Shown here in pieces: positions 16,839 to 26,152 of a stretch of DNA of 64,000 bases. Numbering within the stretch: position 1 is the stretch's first letter; every line of letters starts with the position of its first letter. The stretch comes from Mitsuaria sp. PDC51 (GTDB lineage Bacteria > Pseudomonadota > Gammaproteobacteria > Burkholderiales > Burkholderiaceae_C): NCBI RefSeq assembly GCF_900113225.1, contig NZ_FOZE01000002.1, positions 868,001-932,000 on the forward strand, read 5' to 3'. Made by a program: the position numbers and the translations under genes. Below the pieces are notes generated by a model. That model had not been told where the DNA came from. It searched no databases and saw only the letters and a list, made by a program, of their open reading frames with translations.

Positions 16839-18920
16839 ATGAAGTTCGCTCGAATCACTGTAACCGCCCTCGCCTGCGCCACCCTGGGCGCGCTCTGCGC
16901 CTGGACGGCCCTCCCCGCCGTCGCGCAGTCGACGATGCCCTTCGCCGTCGTGCCCAATCCGCCACCGCCGCTGCCGGACCTGGTGACCGACGCCCGCGAG
17001 GCCTGGCGCACCCGCGACCGCTCGCGGCTGGCCGCGATGCGGCAGGTCGCCTTCGACCAGCAGCACCCGCTCGCGCCCTGGTTCGACTACTGGGAGCTGA
17101 ACGCCCGGCTGGCCGACGCGCAGCAGCCCGAGATCACCGCCTTCTACGCCCGCTGGCCCGGCAGCTACGTCGAGGACCGCCTGCGCAACGACTGGCTGCT
17201 CGAACTGGGCCACCGGCGCGACTGGGCCAACTTCCGTCGCGACCTGGCCGGCTACAAGATGCAGGACGACCGCGAGGTCGTCTGCTACACGCTGCTGGCC
17301 GACCCGCCGGCGCGCGAGCTCCGCGAGGCGGCGCGCACCGCCTGGCTGGCGCAGCGCGACGCCGACGAGGGCTGCAACATGCTGGCCGCGACGCTGCACG
17401 AGAACGGCCAGTTCAAGGACTCGGATGTCTGGCGCAAGCTGCGGCTGGTCGTCGAGACCAACAAGCCGCGCGCCGTGAAGCAGGCCGCGGCGCTGCTGTC
17501 CAAGGCCGACCAGGACGCGATCGCCGAGTTGATGGACAAGCCCGACCGCTACCTCCAGCGCAAGGCCGCCGCGTCCCCGCGCGCCAAAGCGGAGCTGACG
17601 CTGCTGGCGCTGATGCGGCTGCTCGCCACCGACTACGACAAGGCCGAAGACGACGTTCGCCGCTGGGCGCCGAAGCTGCCCAATGACCTGTCCGCCTGGC
17701 TGTGGGCCCAGTACGGCCGGCAGGCCGCGCTGCGGCTGAAGGACGAGGCCAACGACCACTTCGAACGCGCGCTGAAGCTGCAGGCGCGGCTGGGCGGGCC
17801 GCTCGAATGGAGCGACGACACGGTGAGCTGGATCGCCCGCGCCGCGCTGCGCGGCGATGCCGGCGCCAGCCGGCCGGAGCAGTTGGTGTCGGCGATCGCG
17901 CTGATGAAGCCGTCGGACCAGAAGGACATCACCTGGCAGTACTGGCGCGCCAAGGCCCAGCAGCAGCTCGCGGCGAACGGCCCTGCCGGCGACGCCCAGC
18001 GTCGCGAGGCCCTGGAGTCACTGCGCGCGATCGCGTCGCCGCTGAGTTTCTACGGCAAGCTCGCCGCGGACGAACTCAAGCTGCGCCTGCCGCTGCCGCC
18101 CTCGCCGGCCGAGCTGAGCGCGCAGGAACGGGCGCAGGCGCTGGCCAATCCCGGCATCCAGCGCGCGCTGCAGCTGCTGGCGGTGGGCCTGCGCAGCGAG
18201 GGCCAGCGGGAGTGGAACTTCAGCCTGCGCGGCCTGTCCGACCGCGAACTGCTCGCCGTCGCGCAGACCGCCTGCGAGCGCGAGCTCTGGGAGCGCTGCA
18301 TCCAGACCAGCGAACGCACGCGCACCGAGATCGACCTGGCCCAGCGCTTCCCGATGCCCTATCGCGCCGACGTGCTCCGGCAGTCCACCGCGGTGGGCCT
18401 GGACCCGGCCTATGTCTACGGGTTGATCCGCCAGGAGTCGCGCTTCATGATGGACGCGCGCTCGCATGTCGGCGCCGGCGGCCTGATGCAGGTGATGCCG
18501 GCGACCGCCAAGTGGACGGCCAGGAAACTGGGCGTCGAATTCCGGCCCGACATGCTGCACGACCGCGACACCAACCTGCGCCTGGGCACCGGCTACCTCA
18601 AGCTGGTGATGGACAGCTTCGACGGTTCGCAGGCGATGGCCGCGGCGGCCTACAACGCCGGACCGAACCGTCCGCGACGCTGGCGCGAGGGGCCGCAGCT
18701 CGACGCCGCCATCTGGACCGAGAACATCCCGATCTGGGAGACCCGTGACTATGTGCGCAAGGTGCTGTCCAACGCGACGATCTATGCCCAGCTGATGGGC
18801 CGCGAGGGCGGCACGCAGCTGCGCGACCGGCTCGGGCGCGTCATCGGCCCGGCCGCGGCGTCGGCGCCGGACATCCCGGCCAACGGCACCACGGCGGGCG
18901 CGCCCGCCGGCACCAACTGA
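16839..18920 (+). CDS. slt: Soluble lytic murein transglycosylase
   Basis: 693 residues, close to Slt70 length. A signal peptide (KFARITVTALACATLGALCA, cleavage after AVAQ) sends it to the periplasm. The middle is a long alpha-superhelical U-domain. The C-terminal catalytic domain has YVYGLIRQESRFMMDARSHV, with catalytic Glu at residue 533, then GAGGLMQVMPATAKWTARKL and MAAAAYNAGPNRPRRW. It cleaves peptidoglycan with formation of 1,6-anhydro ends. The C-terminus has a Gly/Ala/Thr-rich tail. Confidence 0.92.
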   Translation: MKFARITVTALACATLGALCAWTALPAVAQSTMPFAVVPNPPPPLPDLVTDAREAWRTRDRSRLAAMRQVAFDQQHPLAPWFDYWELNARLADAQQPEITAFYARWPGSYVEDRLRNDWLLELGHRRDWANFRRDLAGYKMQDDREVVCYTLLADPPARELREAARTAWLAQRDADEGCNMLAATLHENGQFKDSDVWRKLRLVVETNKPRAVKQAAALLSKADQDAIAELMDKPDRYLQRKAAASPRAKAELTLLALMRLLATDYDKAEDDVRRWAPKLPNDLSAWLWAQYGRQAALRLKDEANDHFERALKLQARLGGPLEWSDDTVSWIARAALRGDAGASRPEQLVSAIALMKPSDQKDITWQYWRAKAQQQLAANGPAGDAQRREALESLRAIASPLSFYGKLAADELKLRLPLPPSPAELSAQERAQALANPGIQRALQLLAVGLRSEGQREWNFSLRGLSDRELLAVAQTACERELWERCIQTSERTRTEIDLAQRFPMPYRADVLRQSTAVGLDPAYVYGLIRQESRFMMDARSHVGAGGLMQVMPATAKWTARKLGVEFRPDMLHDRDTNLRLGTGYLKLVMDSFDGSQAMAAAAYNAGPNRPRRWREGPQLDAAIWTENIPIWETRDYVRKVLSNATIYAQLMGREGGTQLRDRLGRVIGPAAASAPDIPANGTTAGAPAGTN

Positions 18921-18925
18921 CCCCG

Positions 18926-18950
18926 CGGCGCCGGCTCCCCGCCGGCGCCG
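18926..18950 (+). terminator. Terminator-like hairpin after slt
   Basis: CGGCGCCGGC pairs with GCCGGCGCCG around TCCCC, six bases after the slt stop, followed by TCCTCCTCC rather than a pure U-tract. Confidence 0.5.
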
Positions 18951-18977
18951 TCCTCCTCCACGCGAAGGGACTCCCGC

Positions 18978-19679
18978 ATGCAACTGATCGTCGGCAACAA
19001 GAACTACTCGTCCTGGTCGATGCGCCCCTGGGTGCTGATGAAGGGCCTGGGCATCGATTTCCAGGAGCGCGTGCTGCGCTTCGACTTCACGCCGGACTCG
19101 GCCTTCTACCGCGAGGTCGGCGCGGCGACGCCGACCGGCAAGGTGCCGGTGCTGGTCGACGAGGGCCTGGCGGTGTGGGATTCGCTGGCCATCGTCGAGT
19201 ACCTGGCCGAGCGCTTCCCCGACAAGGGCATCTGGCCGAGCGATCCGCGCCAGCGCGCCCGCGCGCGCAGCCTGTGCGCCGAGATGCACAGCGGCTTCGG
19301 CCAGCTGCGCGGCCTGTGCGTGATGAACATCGACGCCGACCTGAGCTCGGTGGGACCGCGGCTGCTGGCCTCCGAGCCCGGCCTGCGCAAGGACCTGGCG
19401 CGCATCGTCGAGCTGTGGACGGACGCGCTCGCCCAAAGCGGCGGCCCCTTCCTGTTCGGCGCGTTCGGCGCGGCGGATGCGTTCTTCGCGCCGGTCGTGA
19501 TGCGGGTGACGCGCTACGCCTTGCCGGTGCCGGAGGCGCTCAAGGGCTACCTGGCGCGCGTGGAGGCGGCCCCCGGCGTGCGCGAGTGGATCGCCGACGC
19601 GATCGCGGAGAAGGATTTCCTGGACTTCGAGGAGCCCTATCGCGACGTCAGCGGGCCGGTGCCGGTGCTCAAGGCCTGA
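18978..19679 (+). CDS. Glutathione S-transferase family protein
   Basis: 233 residues. An N-terminal thioredoxin-like domain begins MQLIVGNKNYSSWSMRPWV, with cis-Pro in GKVPVLVDEGLAVWDSLAI and the ESL-like DSLAIVEYLAERFP glutathione contact. The C-terminal all-helical domain follows (about 90-220). The Ser in SSWS is the probable thiol-activating residue, as in Ser-type GSTs. Substrate unknown. AAGGGAC precedes the ATG. It is separated from slt by a hairpin, so it probably has its own promoter. Confidence 0.85.
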   Translation: MQLIVGNKNYSSWSMRPWVLMKGLGIDFQERVLRFDFTPDSAFYREVGAATPTGKVPVLVDEGLAVWDSLAIVEYLAERFPDKGIWPSDPRQRARARSLCAEMHSGFGQLRGLCVMNIDADLSSVGPRLLASEPGLRKDLARIVELWTDALAQSGGPFLFGAFGAADAFFAPVVMRVTRYALPVPEALKGYLARVEAAPGVREWIADAIAEKDFLDFEEPYRDVSGPVPVLKA

Positions 19680-19706
19680 GACGCCCGCCGACCCGTTCTC
19701 CCCATG

Positions 19707-19751
19707 AAAAACCGCTTCCGGTCACCTGTGCGGGCAGGCGGCGGGAAGCGG
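19707..19751 (-). terminator. Minus-strand rho-independent terminator
   Basis: Read on the minus strand, CCGCTTCC (19751-19744) and GGAAGCGG (19719-19712) pair and are followed by TTTTT. The loop is long (24 bases). It lies just beyond the stop of the small exported protein. Confidence 0.55.
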
Positions 19752-19769
19752 CGAGGTGGACCGTCGGGA

Positions 19770-20045
19770 TCAGTGATCGCGGCGGCGGCGGACCAGGAAG
19801 CCGGCGGCCAGCAAGCCGCCGAGCATCATGGCCTGGTTCTGGGACTCGGACACGAACGAGGGCAGCACCTGATCCGCGCCGTCCTGTTCATTGACATCCG
19901 GCAGCTGGGCCGGTGCCGACTGGCTTTGCGAGACGAAACTCGTGTCGGCGGCCACATGGACGGCCTTCGCGTCCGTGACCGGGGATTCCTGCGCTTGAGC
20001 GGCCAGACCAATTCCGCCCAGCAAGAGGAGGAGAACAGACTTCAT
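19770..20045 (-). CDS. Small exported protein with C-terminal membrane anchor
   Basis: 91 residues. A signal peptide (MKSVLLLLLGGIGLAAQAQ) is followed by a short polar, Gln/Ser/Val-rich stretch. It ends with a single hydrophobic helix (AMMLGGLLAAGFLV) followed at once by RRRRDH. The helix-plus-basic-tail resembles protein-sorting signals such as PEP-CTERM, but no PEP motif precedes it. AGGGAG lies upstream of the ATG. No family was recognised. It is divergent from cca, with a perfect inverted repeat between the two starts. Confidence 0.62.
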   Translation of the reverse strand: MKSVLLLLLGGIGLAAQAQESPVTDAKAVHVAADTSFVSQSQSAPAQLPDVNEQDGADQVLPSFVSESQNQAMMLGGLLAAGFLVRRRRDH

Positions 20046-20105
20046 TCATAAACTCCCTACTGCTTGCCCGACCTGCCTGGCTACAACTGTCTCTCTCGGT
20101 AGCTG

Positions 20106-20121
20106 GTCTGTTTGAACAGAC
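20106..20121. promoter_or_regulatory. Inverted repeat between divergent genes
   Basis: GTCTGTT and AACAGAC flank a TG centre, 61 bases before the small exported gene start and 84 bases before cca. The symmetry suggests a dimeric regulator site. The spacing does not fit the E. coli LexA box. Confidence 0.4.
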
Positions 20122-20204
20122 ACTGGTGTGCAGGTGGCATTGGTGAATATACGGAGACACAGCCTAAATGAGCACCCCACACCTTGGGGATGCTGCGCCG
20201 CAAC

Positions 20205-21446
20205 ATGAGTGATCAGATGTATCTCGTCGGGGGTGCCGTCCGGGACGCCCTGCTGGGCCTGCCGGTTCAGGACCGTGATTGGGTGGTGGTCGGAGCCACA
20301 CCCAAGTCCTTGATCGACAAGGGATTTCAGCCCGTCGGCAAGGATTTCCCGGTGTTCCTGCACCCCGTGACCCATGAAGAGGTGGCACTGGCCCGGACCG
20401 AGCGCAAGACCGGATCCGGATACCACGGTTTCCAGTTCCACACCGACCCCGACGTCACCCTCGAACAGGACTTGGCCCGACGCGACCTGACGATCAACGC
20501 GATGGCCCGGGCCGAGGACGGTTCGCTGATCGACCCCTATGGCGGCCAGCGGGATCTCGCGGCGCGGATCCTGCGCCACGTGTCGCCGGCCTTCGCCGAG
20601 GATCCGGTGCGGATCCTGCGCCTGGCCCGCTTCGCGGCGCGCTTCGGAGACTTCTCGGTCGCGCCTGAAACCATGGCGCTGATGCGCCGCATGGTGGACG
20701 CCGGCGAGGCCGACGCGCTGGTCGCCGAACGCGTCTGGCAGGAGCTCTCCCGGGGGCTGATGGAGCGGCATCCGGCGCGGATGATCGAGATCCTGCGCGA
20801 TTGCGGCGCGCTGGCGCGCATCGCGCCGGAGCTGGCGCGGCTGTTCGGGGTCCCGCAGCCCGAGGCGCATCACCCGGAGATCGACACCGGCGCTCACTTG
20901 CTGCTGGTGCTGGCCGAATGCGCGCGCATCGACGCGCCGCTGCCGGTGCGTTACGCCTCGCTGTGCCACGACCTGGGCAAGGGCACGACGCCCGAGGCCG
21001 AATGGCCCCGCCACTTGAAGCACGAGGCCCGAGGCGTGGCCCTGGCGGCCGCGCTCTCGCAGCGCTGGCGCGTGCCGTCGGACTGCAAGGAACTGGCCGA
21101 GCTGGTGGCGCGCGAGCACACGCATGTCCACCAGAGCCTGGACTTCAGCGCCGAGGCGCGCCTGCGCCTGATCGAGCGTTGCGATGCGCTGCGCCGGCCG
21201 GAGCGCTTCGCGCAGCTGCTGCTGGCCTGCGAGTGCGACGCGCGCGGCCGTGCCGGCCTGCAGGACCGCGCCTACCCGCAGCGGACCGCGCTGCTGCACG
21301 ACCTGAAGGCGGTGCAGTCGGTCGACCAGTCGGCGATTTCAGCAGCGGCGCTGGCGGCCGGCAAGCAAGGGCCGGCGATCGGGCAGGCGATCCACGCCGC
21401 GCGACTGGCCGCGCTCAGAGCGCGTGAGACCGATCGCCCGCGCTGA
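20205..21446 (+). CDS. cca: CCA tRNA nucleotidyltransferase (with HD domain)
   Basis: 413 residues. It adds or repairs the 3' CCA of tRNAs. [20 protein letters not shown] carries the GG and the DRDW-V metal site. KTGSGYHGF and [10 protein letters not shown] are the nucleotide-selection region, followed by [17 protein letters not shown]. The C-terminal HD phosphohydrolase domain has [10 protein letters not shown], as in the multifunctional bacterial Cca. Start ATG 20205 ([10 protein letters not shown]) is preferred; ATG 20217 aligns with the E. coli start. The last 32 bases overlap the convergent methyltransferase gene. Confidence 0.93.
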   Translation: MSDQMYLVGGAVRDALLGLPVQDRDWVVVGATPKSLIDKGFQPVGKDFPVFLHPVTHEEVALARTERKTGSGYHGFQFHTDPDVTLEQDLARRDLTINAMARAEDGSLIDPYGGQRDLAARILRHVSPAFAEDPVRILRLARFAARFGDFSVAPETMALMRRMVDAGEADALVAERVWQELSRGLMERHPARMIEILRDCGALARIAPELARLFGVPQPEAHHPEIDTGAHLLLVLAECARIDAPLPVRYASLCHDLGKGTTPEAEWPRHLKHEARGVALAAALSQRWRVPSDCKELAELVAREHTHVHQSLDFSAEARLRLIERCDALRRPERFAQLLLACECDARGRAGLQDRAYPQRTALLHDLKAVQSVDQSAISAAALAAGKQGPAIGQAIHAARLAALRARETDRPR

Positions 21447-22599
21447 ACCCGAGCGCGTCGAAGCCGTCGCCCGGCGCGAAGCCGATCACCTTGAACAGCT
21501 CGCCCATCTCGTGCTCGGCGATCAGCCGGTGGGCCATGCCGCGCTGCGCCAGCGTGGCCTGGCCCATCAGGTCGACCAGGCCGCAGTTGATCAGGAAGTT
21601 GGCCTGGCTCGTGTAGCCCAGCACCGTCAGCCCCGCGTCCTGGCCCGCCAGCGCGATGCCGGTGAAGTTCACATGCGCGGTGATGTCCTTCTGCCCCGGC
21701 AGCGCCAGCGGATCGGGATCGGCCCGGTGCAGGTGGTGGCACATCAGCGTGCCGCCGGTGCGCTGCGGGTGGTAGTACTCCGACTCCGGGAAACCGTAGT
21801 CGATGAAGAACGCCGCGCCGCGCTTGAGGCGCTCCGCCAGCGTGCGCACGAAGGCCTCGGCCTGCGGGTGGATCTCGGTCACCGTGTCCGGCAGGAAGCC
21901 GGCATCCTCCTCGGGCGGGAGCGGCGGGCGCGCGTCGCCGGCGCGGTCGACGAACACCAGCCCGCCCTGCCCGTCCAGGCCCACGCCGCGCCGCAGCCAC
22001 TGCCGGCCGTCCCAGCGCACCAGGTCGACCGGGATCGCGTCCAGCAGCTCGTTGGCCACCATCACGCCGTGGATTTCCTCGGGCCAGCGGTCCAGCCACT
22101 CGACCCGCGGCGCGAAGCGCGCCAGCCGCTCGGCCTGGCGTTCGCGCAGACTGCCGGACAGGTCGACGATGAAGTACTTCGTCAGCGGCTGGCCCAGGGC
22201 GTCCAGCGCCTCCAGCAGCTGCTCGGCCAGCGCGCCGCTGCCGGCGCCGAACTCGATCACCGTGTTGGTGCCGCTGACCGCCAGCGCCTGCGCGACCTGC
22301 CGCGCCAGCGCGCGGCCGAACAGCGGCGACAGCTCCGGCGCCGTCACGAAGTCCGAGCCCTGCTGCGGCATCGTGCCGAACTTGCGGCGCGCGTTGGCGT
22401 AGTAGCCCAGCCCCGGCGCATACAGCGCCAGGCTCATGTAGCGGTCGAAGGGCAGCCAGCCGCCGGCGGCGGCGATCTCGTCGCGCAGCAAGGCGGTCAT
22501 GGCCGGATCGGTGGCGTGGGATGCCGGGGAAGCCGGCGCGCCATGCGCCGCGGACGCCGCGCCATTCAGGCCGGCGGAGTCGGGAGTCTTGGAAGTCAT
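21415..22599 (-). CDS. MidA/NDUFAF7-type SAM-dependent methyltransferase
   Basis: 394 residues. Family landmarks are [14 protein letters not shown] near residue 60, [31 protein letters not shown] (SAM motif I), [13 protein letters not shown], and [20 protein letters not shown] with THVNFT-like ends. Relatives methylate an Arg of a complex I subunit in mitochondria; bacterial targets are unclear. The first 35 residues are Ala/Ser/Pro-rich. Its start overlaps the stop of the GGDEF/EAL gene, making it the last gene of the tsaB operon. Confidence 0.85.
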   Translation of the reverse strand: MTSKTPDSAGLNGAASAAHGAPASPASHATDPAMTALLRDEIAAAGGWLPFDRYMSLALYAPGLGYYANARRKFGTMPQQGSDFVTAPELSPLFGRALARQVAQALAVSGTNTVIEFGAGSGALAEQLLEALDALGQPLTKYFIVDLSGSLRERQAERLARFAPRVEWLDRWPEEIHGVMVANELLDAIPVDLVRWDGRQWLRRGVGLDGQGGLVFVDRAGDARPPLPPEEDAGFLPDTVTEIHPQAEAFVRTLAERLKRGAAFFIDYGFPESEYYHPQRTGGTLMCHHLHRADPDPLALPGQKDITAHVNFTGIALAGQDAGLTVLGYTSQANFLINCGLVDLMGQATLAQRGMAHRLIAEHEMGELFKVIGFAPGDGFDALGFSAGDRSHAL

Positions 22600-24701
22600 G
22601 TGTCGATCCTGGGAAGCCGGGGCTCGCCGCGCTGGGCCAGCCATGCTTCGAATTCGTCGGCCGGCATCGCGGTGGCGATGACCTCGCCCTGCAGCTCGTC
22701 GCAGCCCCATTCGGCCAGCAGATGCCATTGCCGCGCGTTGCGCACGCCCTCGGCGCCGATGCGCAGGCCCAGGCCCTTGGCCATCTGCACCACCGCGCGG
22801 GTGATCGCCGCGGCGCCGGCGTCGTCCGGCAGCACGGCGACGAAGCTCTGGTCGATCTTCAGCTTGTCCAGCGGCAGCCGCGTCAGCTGGTTGAGCGCGG
22901 TGTAGCCGGTGCCGAAGTCGTCGATCGAGATCGCCAGCCCCTGCGAGCGCAGCGTCTGCAGCAGCTCGGGCAGGCGGTCGATCTCGTCGGTCAGCATGCG
23001 CTCGGTCAGCTCCAGCTCCAGCCACTCGCCGGGCACGCCCGCCGTCTTCAGCACATGGGCGACCGACTTGGAGAAGCTGGCCAGCCGGAACTGCATGCTG
23101 GACAGATTGACGGCGATGGGCACCGGCGCGACGCCGCGCTCGTGCCAGGCGCGCGCCTGCCGGGCGGCCTCGTACATCACCCACTCGCCCAGCGGCAGCA
23201 TCAGCCGATGCCGCTCGGCCACGACGATGAAGGCGTCCGGCGCCAGCAGCCCGCGCTGCGGATGCCGCCAGCGCAGCAGCGCCTCGGCGCCCACCAGTTC
23301 TCCGCTGCGCGCGTCGACCTGCGGTTGGTAGAAGAGCACAAACTCGTCGGCCGTCAGCGCCTGGGCGAGCTCGCTCTCCAGCACCAGGTCGGCATAGGCG
23401 TTCTCGGCCATCGCCGGCTCGAAGAAGCGGTAGGTCGCGCGGCCGGCGGTCTTGGCCAGGTACATCGCGGTGTCGGCATGCTGCAGCAGGTCCTCGGGCG
23501 ACTCGCCGTGCTCCGGGTACATCGCCACGCCGATCGACGGCGTCACCGACAGGTCGCGGCCGTCCGCCTGCACCGGCACCTCGACGACGCTCAGCAAGGC
23601 GTTCAGCACGGTCTGCACGTCCTTACGCTGGTGCACGTCCTCCAGCAGCACGACGAACTCGTCGCCGCCGAAGCGCGCCACCAGGTCGCTGCCGCGCAGC
23701 CCGCCGCGCAGGCGCTCGGACACGGTGCGCAGCACGCGGTCGCCCTCCAGGTGGCCGAGCGAGTCGTTGACCCGCTTGAAGTTGTCCAGGTCGATGAACA
23801 GCAGCGCCGCCCGCCGCGCCGAGCCCTGCGACAGGCGCTCGCGCAGCCGCTCCATGAAGGTCGAGCGGTTCAGCAGGCCGGTCAGCGGGTCGTGCTGCGC
23901 CAGGTGCTGGATGCGCGCCAGCGCCTCGAGGTGGGGACGCAGGTCGCGCACGATCGTCATGCGCAGCCGCTCGCCGTTGCGCCACAGGGTGCGGACGATG
24001 AATTCGACGTCGATGCGCGCGCCGCTGCGATGCAGGATCGCGGTCGGGTAGCGGGTCTCCTGGCCGGCCTCCATGACCGCGCGCACCGTGTCGATCTGGT
24101 CCCCGGCGATCATCGACAGCGCCGGCCGCCCGATCAGTTCGTCGAGCGAGTAACCCACCAGCTCGCACAGCGGCGGATTCACGTCGGTCATGATGCCGTC
24201 GCGGTGGAAGACGATGCCCTCCATCGACGCTTCCATGAACTTGGCCAGCCGGTCCTCGGATTCGCGCACCGCCAGTTCGGCCTCGCGGAAGCGGGTGATG
24301 TCGGAGATCAGCACGAAGGTCGACTGCACCGCTTCCGCGCCGGGCGGCAGGTAGGGGATCAGATTGACCTCGATCCAGTGCGGCCGGCCGTCGCGACGCT
24401 CCAGGCGCCGTTCGTAGCTGACGCTGACGCGCTCGTCGAGCACCCGGCGCACATGGGGCTCGATCTCCTGCGCCGCGTCCTCGCCGATGATCTGCGCGAA
24501 GGTGCGGCCCAGCACGCTGCCCTCGTCCAGCCCGAAGCTGCGCGCGTACTGGCGGTTGGCGAAACGGCAGGTGCGCGTGGCGGCGTCGAAGACCGCGATC
24601 AGCACCGGCACGTTGTCGGCGAGCAGCCGGAACTGCGCCGCCTGGTCCTCGGCGGAGGAAGCCGGGCCTGCCGGCGGCACGGGCGGCACCGGCGCGACCA
24701 T
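22596..24701 (-). CDS. PAS-PAS-GGDEF-EAL cyclic-di-GMP enzyme
   Basis: 701 residues, no signal peptide. Two PAS sensor domains (about 20-135 and 145-260) precede a GGDEF domain with intact ARFGGDEFVVLL and an upstream RxxD inhibitory site (RGSD, five residues before). The EAL domain has GAEALLRWRHP, AVNLSSMQF, LELELTERML and IDDFGTGYTALNQL. Its last motifs deviate: AEGVRN instead of AEGVE, and QGEVIATAMP instead of QGYxxSxP. Diguanylate cyclase activity is therefore likely; phosphodiesterase activity is uncertain. It abuts the UDG gene and overlaps the methyltransferase gene. Confidence 0.9.
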   Translation of the reverse strand: MVAPVPPVPPAGPASSAEDQAAQFRLLADNVPVLIAVFDAATRTCRFANRQYARSFGLDEGSVLGRTFAQIIGEDAAQEIEPHVRRVLDERVSVSYERRLERRDGRPHWIEVNLIPYLPPGAEAVQSTFVLISDITRFREAELAVRESEDRLAKFMEASMEGIVFHRDGIMTDVNPPLCELVGYSLDELIGRPALSMIAGDQIDTVRAVMEAGQETRYPTAILHRSGARIDVEFIVRTLWRNGERLRMTIVRDLRPHLEALARIQHLAQHDPLTGLLNRSTFMERLRERLSQGSARRAALLFIDLDNFKRVNDSLGHLEGDRVLRTVSERLRGGLRGSDLVARFGGDEFVVLLEDVHQRKDVQTVLNALLSVVEVPVQADGRDLSVTPSIGVAMYPEHGESPEDLLQHADTAMYLAKTAGRATYRFFEPAMAENAYADLVLESELAQALTADEFVLFYQPQVDARSGELVGAEALLRWRHPQRGLLAPDAFIVVAERHRLMLPLGEWVMYEAARQARAWHERGVAPVPIAVNLSSMQFRLASFSKSVAHVLKTAGVPGEWLELELTERMLTDEIDRLPELLQTLRSQGLAISIDDFGTGYTALNQLTRLPLDKLKIDQSFVAVLPDDAGAAAITRAVVQMAKGLGLRIGAEGVRNARQWHLLAEWGCDELQGEVIATAMPADEFEAWLAQRGEPRLPRIDT

Positions 24702-25658
24702 TCAGGCGCTCCCGCCGCCGGCCTCCGGACGAGCCGGGGATTCGTCCAGCGTCTTCAGCGCCAGGCAGAGGTCTTCCCAGGCGCGCGCCTTGTCGGGCAG
24801 GTTGCGCAGCAGGTAGGCCGGGTGGTAGGTGACGATCAGCGGCACGCCCTGGTAGCGATGGACGCGGCCGCGCAGGCGGCCGATCGGCTCCTGGCTGCGC
24901 AGCAGCTGCTGCACCGCGAAGCGCCCCATCGCCAGGATGATGCGCGGCTGGATCAGCTCGATCTGCCGCTGCAGGAAGGGCTCGCATTGCGCCAGCTCCG
25001 CGGGATCCGGATTGCGGTTGCGCGGCGGGCGGCACTTCAGCGTGTTGGCGATGTAGACCTGCCGCTGCGGCGGGCCCTCGCCGCGCCCCAGGCCGATCGC
25101 GCGCAGCATGCTGTCCAGCAGCTGGCCGGCCGCGCCGACGAAGGGCTCGCCTTGCAGGTCCTCCTTCTCGCCGGGCGCCTCGCCGACCACCATCCAGTGC
25201 GCGCGCTCGTTGCCGACGCCGAAGACGGTGTGCTTGCGGGACTCGCACAGCGCGCAGGCGCGGCATTGCGCGACCTCGTCGCGCAGGCCGGGCCAGTCAA
25301 GCCGGGCGATCGTCTCGCGCGCCAGGCCGCGGGCCTGCGCCAGCGCCGCGTCGGCGGCGGCCGCGGCCAGCACGGGGGCGGCCACCGGCGCGGTGCGAGG
25401 CGACGGCTCGGGCGCACGGCGCGGCGGCGGTTCCGCGACCGCGACCGCGACCTCGGCGTCCATCGGCGGCACGCGCGTCGCCGGACCGGCGACCGGTGCG
25501 CTGACCGGCACGGCGCGCGGCGGCGCGGTGGCAGCAGGAGCGGCTGTCGCATCAGCCGCCACCTTGGCCGGCGAGCCTGCCTCGGCCGCCGCTGGCGGCG
25601 TCCACAGCTTGAGGCCCATCGCCTCCAGCATCGCGCGTTGACGATCGGTCCAGCTCAT
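24702..25658 (-). CDS. Type 4-like uracil-DNA glycosylase (Fe-S)
   Basis: 318 residues. An N-terminal Ala/Pro-rich linker (about 20-105) precedes the catalytic domain. That domain shows AQCRACALCESRKHTVFGVG (first cysteine pair), VVGEAPGEKEDLQGEPFVG (motif A), IANTLKCRPPRNRNPDP (third Cys), CEPFLQRQI (fourth Cys), ILAMGRFAVQ and the motif B TYHPAYLLRN. These four Cys ligate the [4Fe-4S] cluster of family 4 uracil-DNA glycosylases, which remove uracil from DNA. The start overlaps the rimI stop by four bases. Confidence 0.9.
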   Translation of the reverse strand: MSWTDRQRAMLEAMGLKLWTPPAAAEAGSPAKVAADATAAPAATAPPRAVPVSAPVAGPATRVPPMDAEVAVAVAEPPPRRAPEPSPRTAPVAAPVLAAAAADAALAQARGLARETIARLDWPGLRDEVAQCRACALCESRKHTVFGVGNERAHWMVVGEAPGEKEDLQGEPFVGAAGQLLDSMLRAIGLGRGEGPPQRQVYIANTLKCRPPRNRNPDPAELAQCEPFLQRQIELIQPRIILAMGRFAVQQLLRSQEPIGRLRGRVHRYQGVPLIVTYHPAYLLRNLPDKARAWEDLCLALKTLDESPARPEAGGGSA

Positions 25659-26152
25659 GCGGGGTGCTCCGTCAGGCGCAGCGTCATCAGCAGCGCGTCC
25701 TCGCGGCCGTCGGCGCTCGGGTAATAGCCTCGGCGCAGGCCGCTCTGCACGAAGCCGTAGCGTTCGTACAGCCGGCGCGCGCGGACATTGCTCTCGCGCA
25801 CTTCCAGCCAGACCTGGTGGCAGCCGCGCGCCCGCGCCAGCAGCCCCAGCGCGTCGAGCATGCGGCGCGCCAGGCCCTGGCCCTGGCGTTCCGGCGGCAC
25901 GGTGATGTTGAGCAGGTGCATCTCGTCGATCACCTGCATCGCGAGGAAATAACCGCACAGCCGCGCCTGCTCGTCGCGCATGACGAAGCCGGCATAGCCC
26001 GCGGCCATCGAATCGATGAAGTTGCCCCGCGTCCACGGGTGGCTGTAGGCGACGGCCTCGATGGCCATCACCTCGTCCAGGTCGACCGCGCGCAGCGGCT
26101 GCAGCGATTGCAGCGACGGCGGCCAGGCCAGGTCCTTGGGCTGGGCGCTCAT
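25655..26152 (-). CDS. rimI: Ribosomal protein bS18 alanine N-acetyltransferase
   Basis: 165 residues, a GNAT acetyltransferase. LRAVDLDEVMAIEAVAYSHP, then PWTRGNFIDSM are typical of RimI. The acetyl-CoA loop is VPPERQGQGLARRMLDAL, followed by WLEVRESNVRARRLYERYGF. RimI acetylates the N-terminal Ala of ribosomal protein S18. It overlaps tsaB upstream and udg downstream by four bases each; the tsaB-rimI pairing is conserved widely. Confidence 0.92.
   Translation of the reverse strand: MSAQPKDLAWPPSLQSLQPLRAVDLDEVMAIEAVAYSHPWTRGNFIDSMAAGYAGFVMRDEQARLCGYFLAMQVIDEMHLLNITVPPERQGQGLARRMLDALGLLARARGCHQVWLEVRESNVRARRLYERYGFVQSGLRRGYYPSADGREDALLMTLRLTEHPA

Noticed and set aside
20106-20121. LexA (SOS) box
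   Set aside because: CTGT and ACAG are separated by 4 bases, not the 8 of the E. coli-type box.
22521-25724. Plus-strand open frame of more than 1000 codons opposite the GGDEF/EAL and UDG genes
   Set aside because: It is antisense to two genes with clear domains, has a composition dominated by Arg, Gln, His and Ala, and contains no recognisable motif. High GC removes stop codons from such frames.
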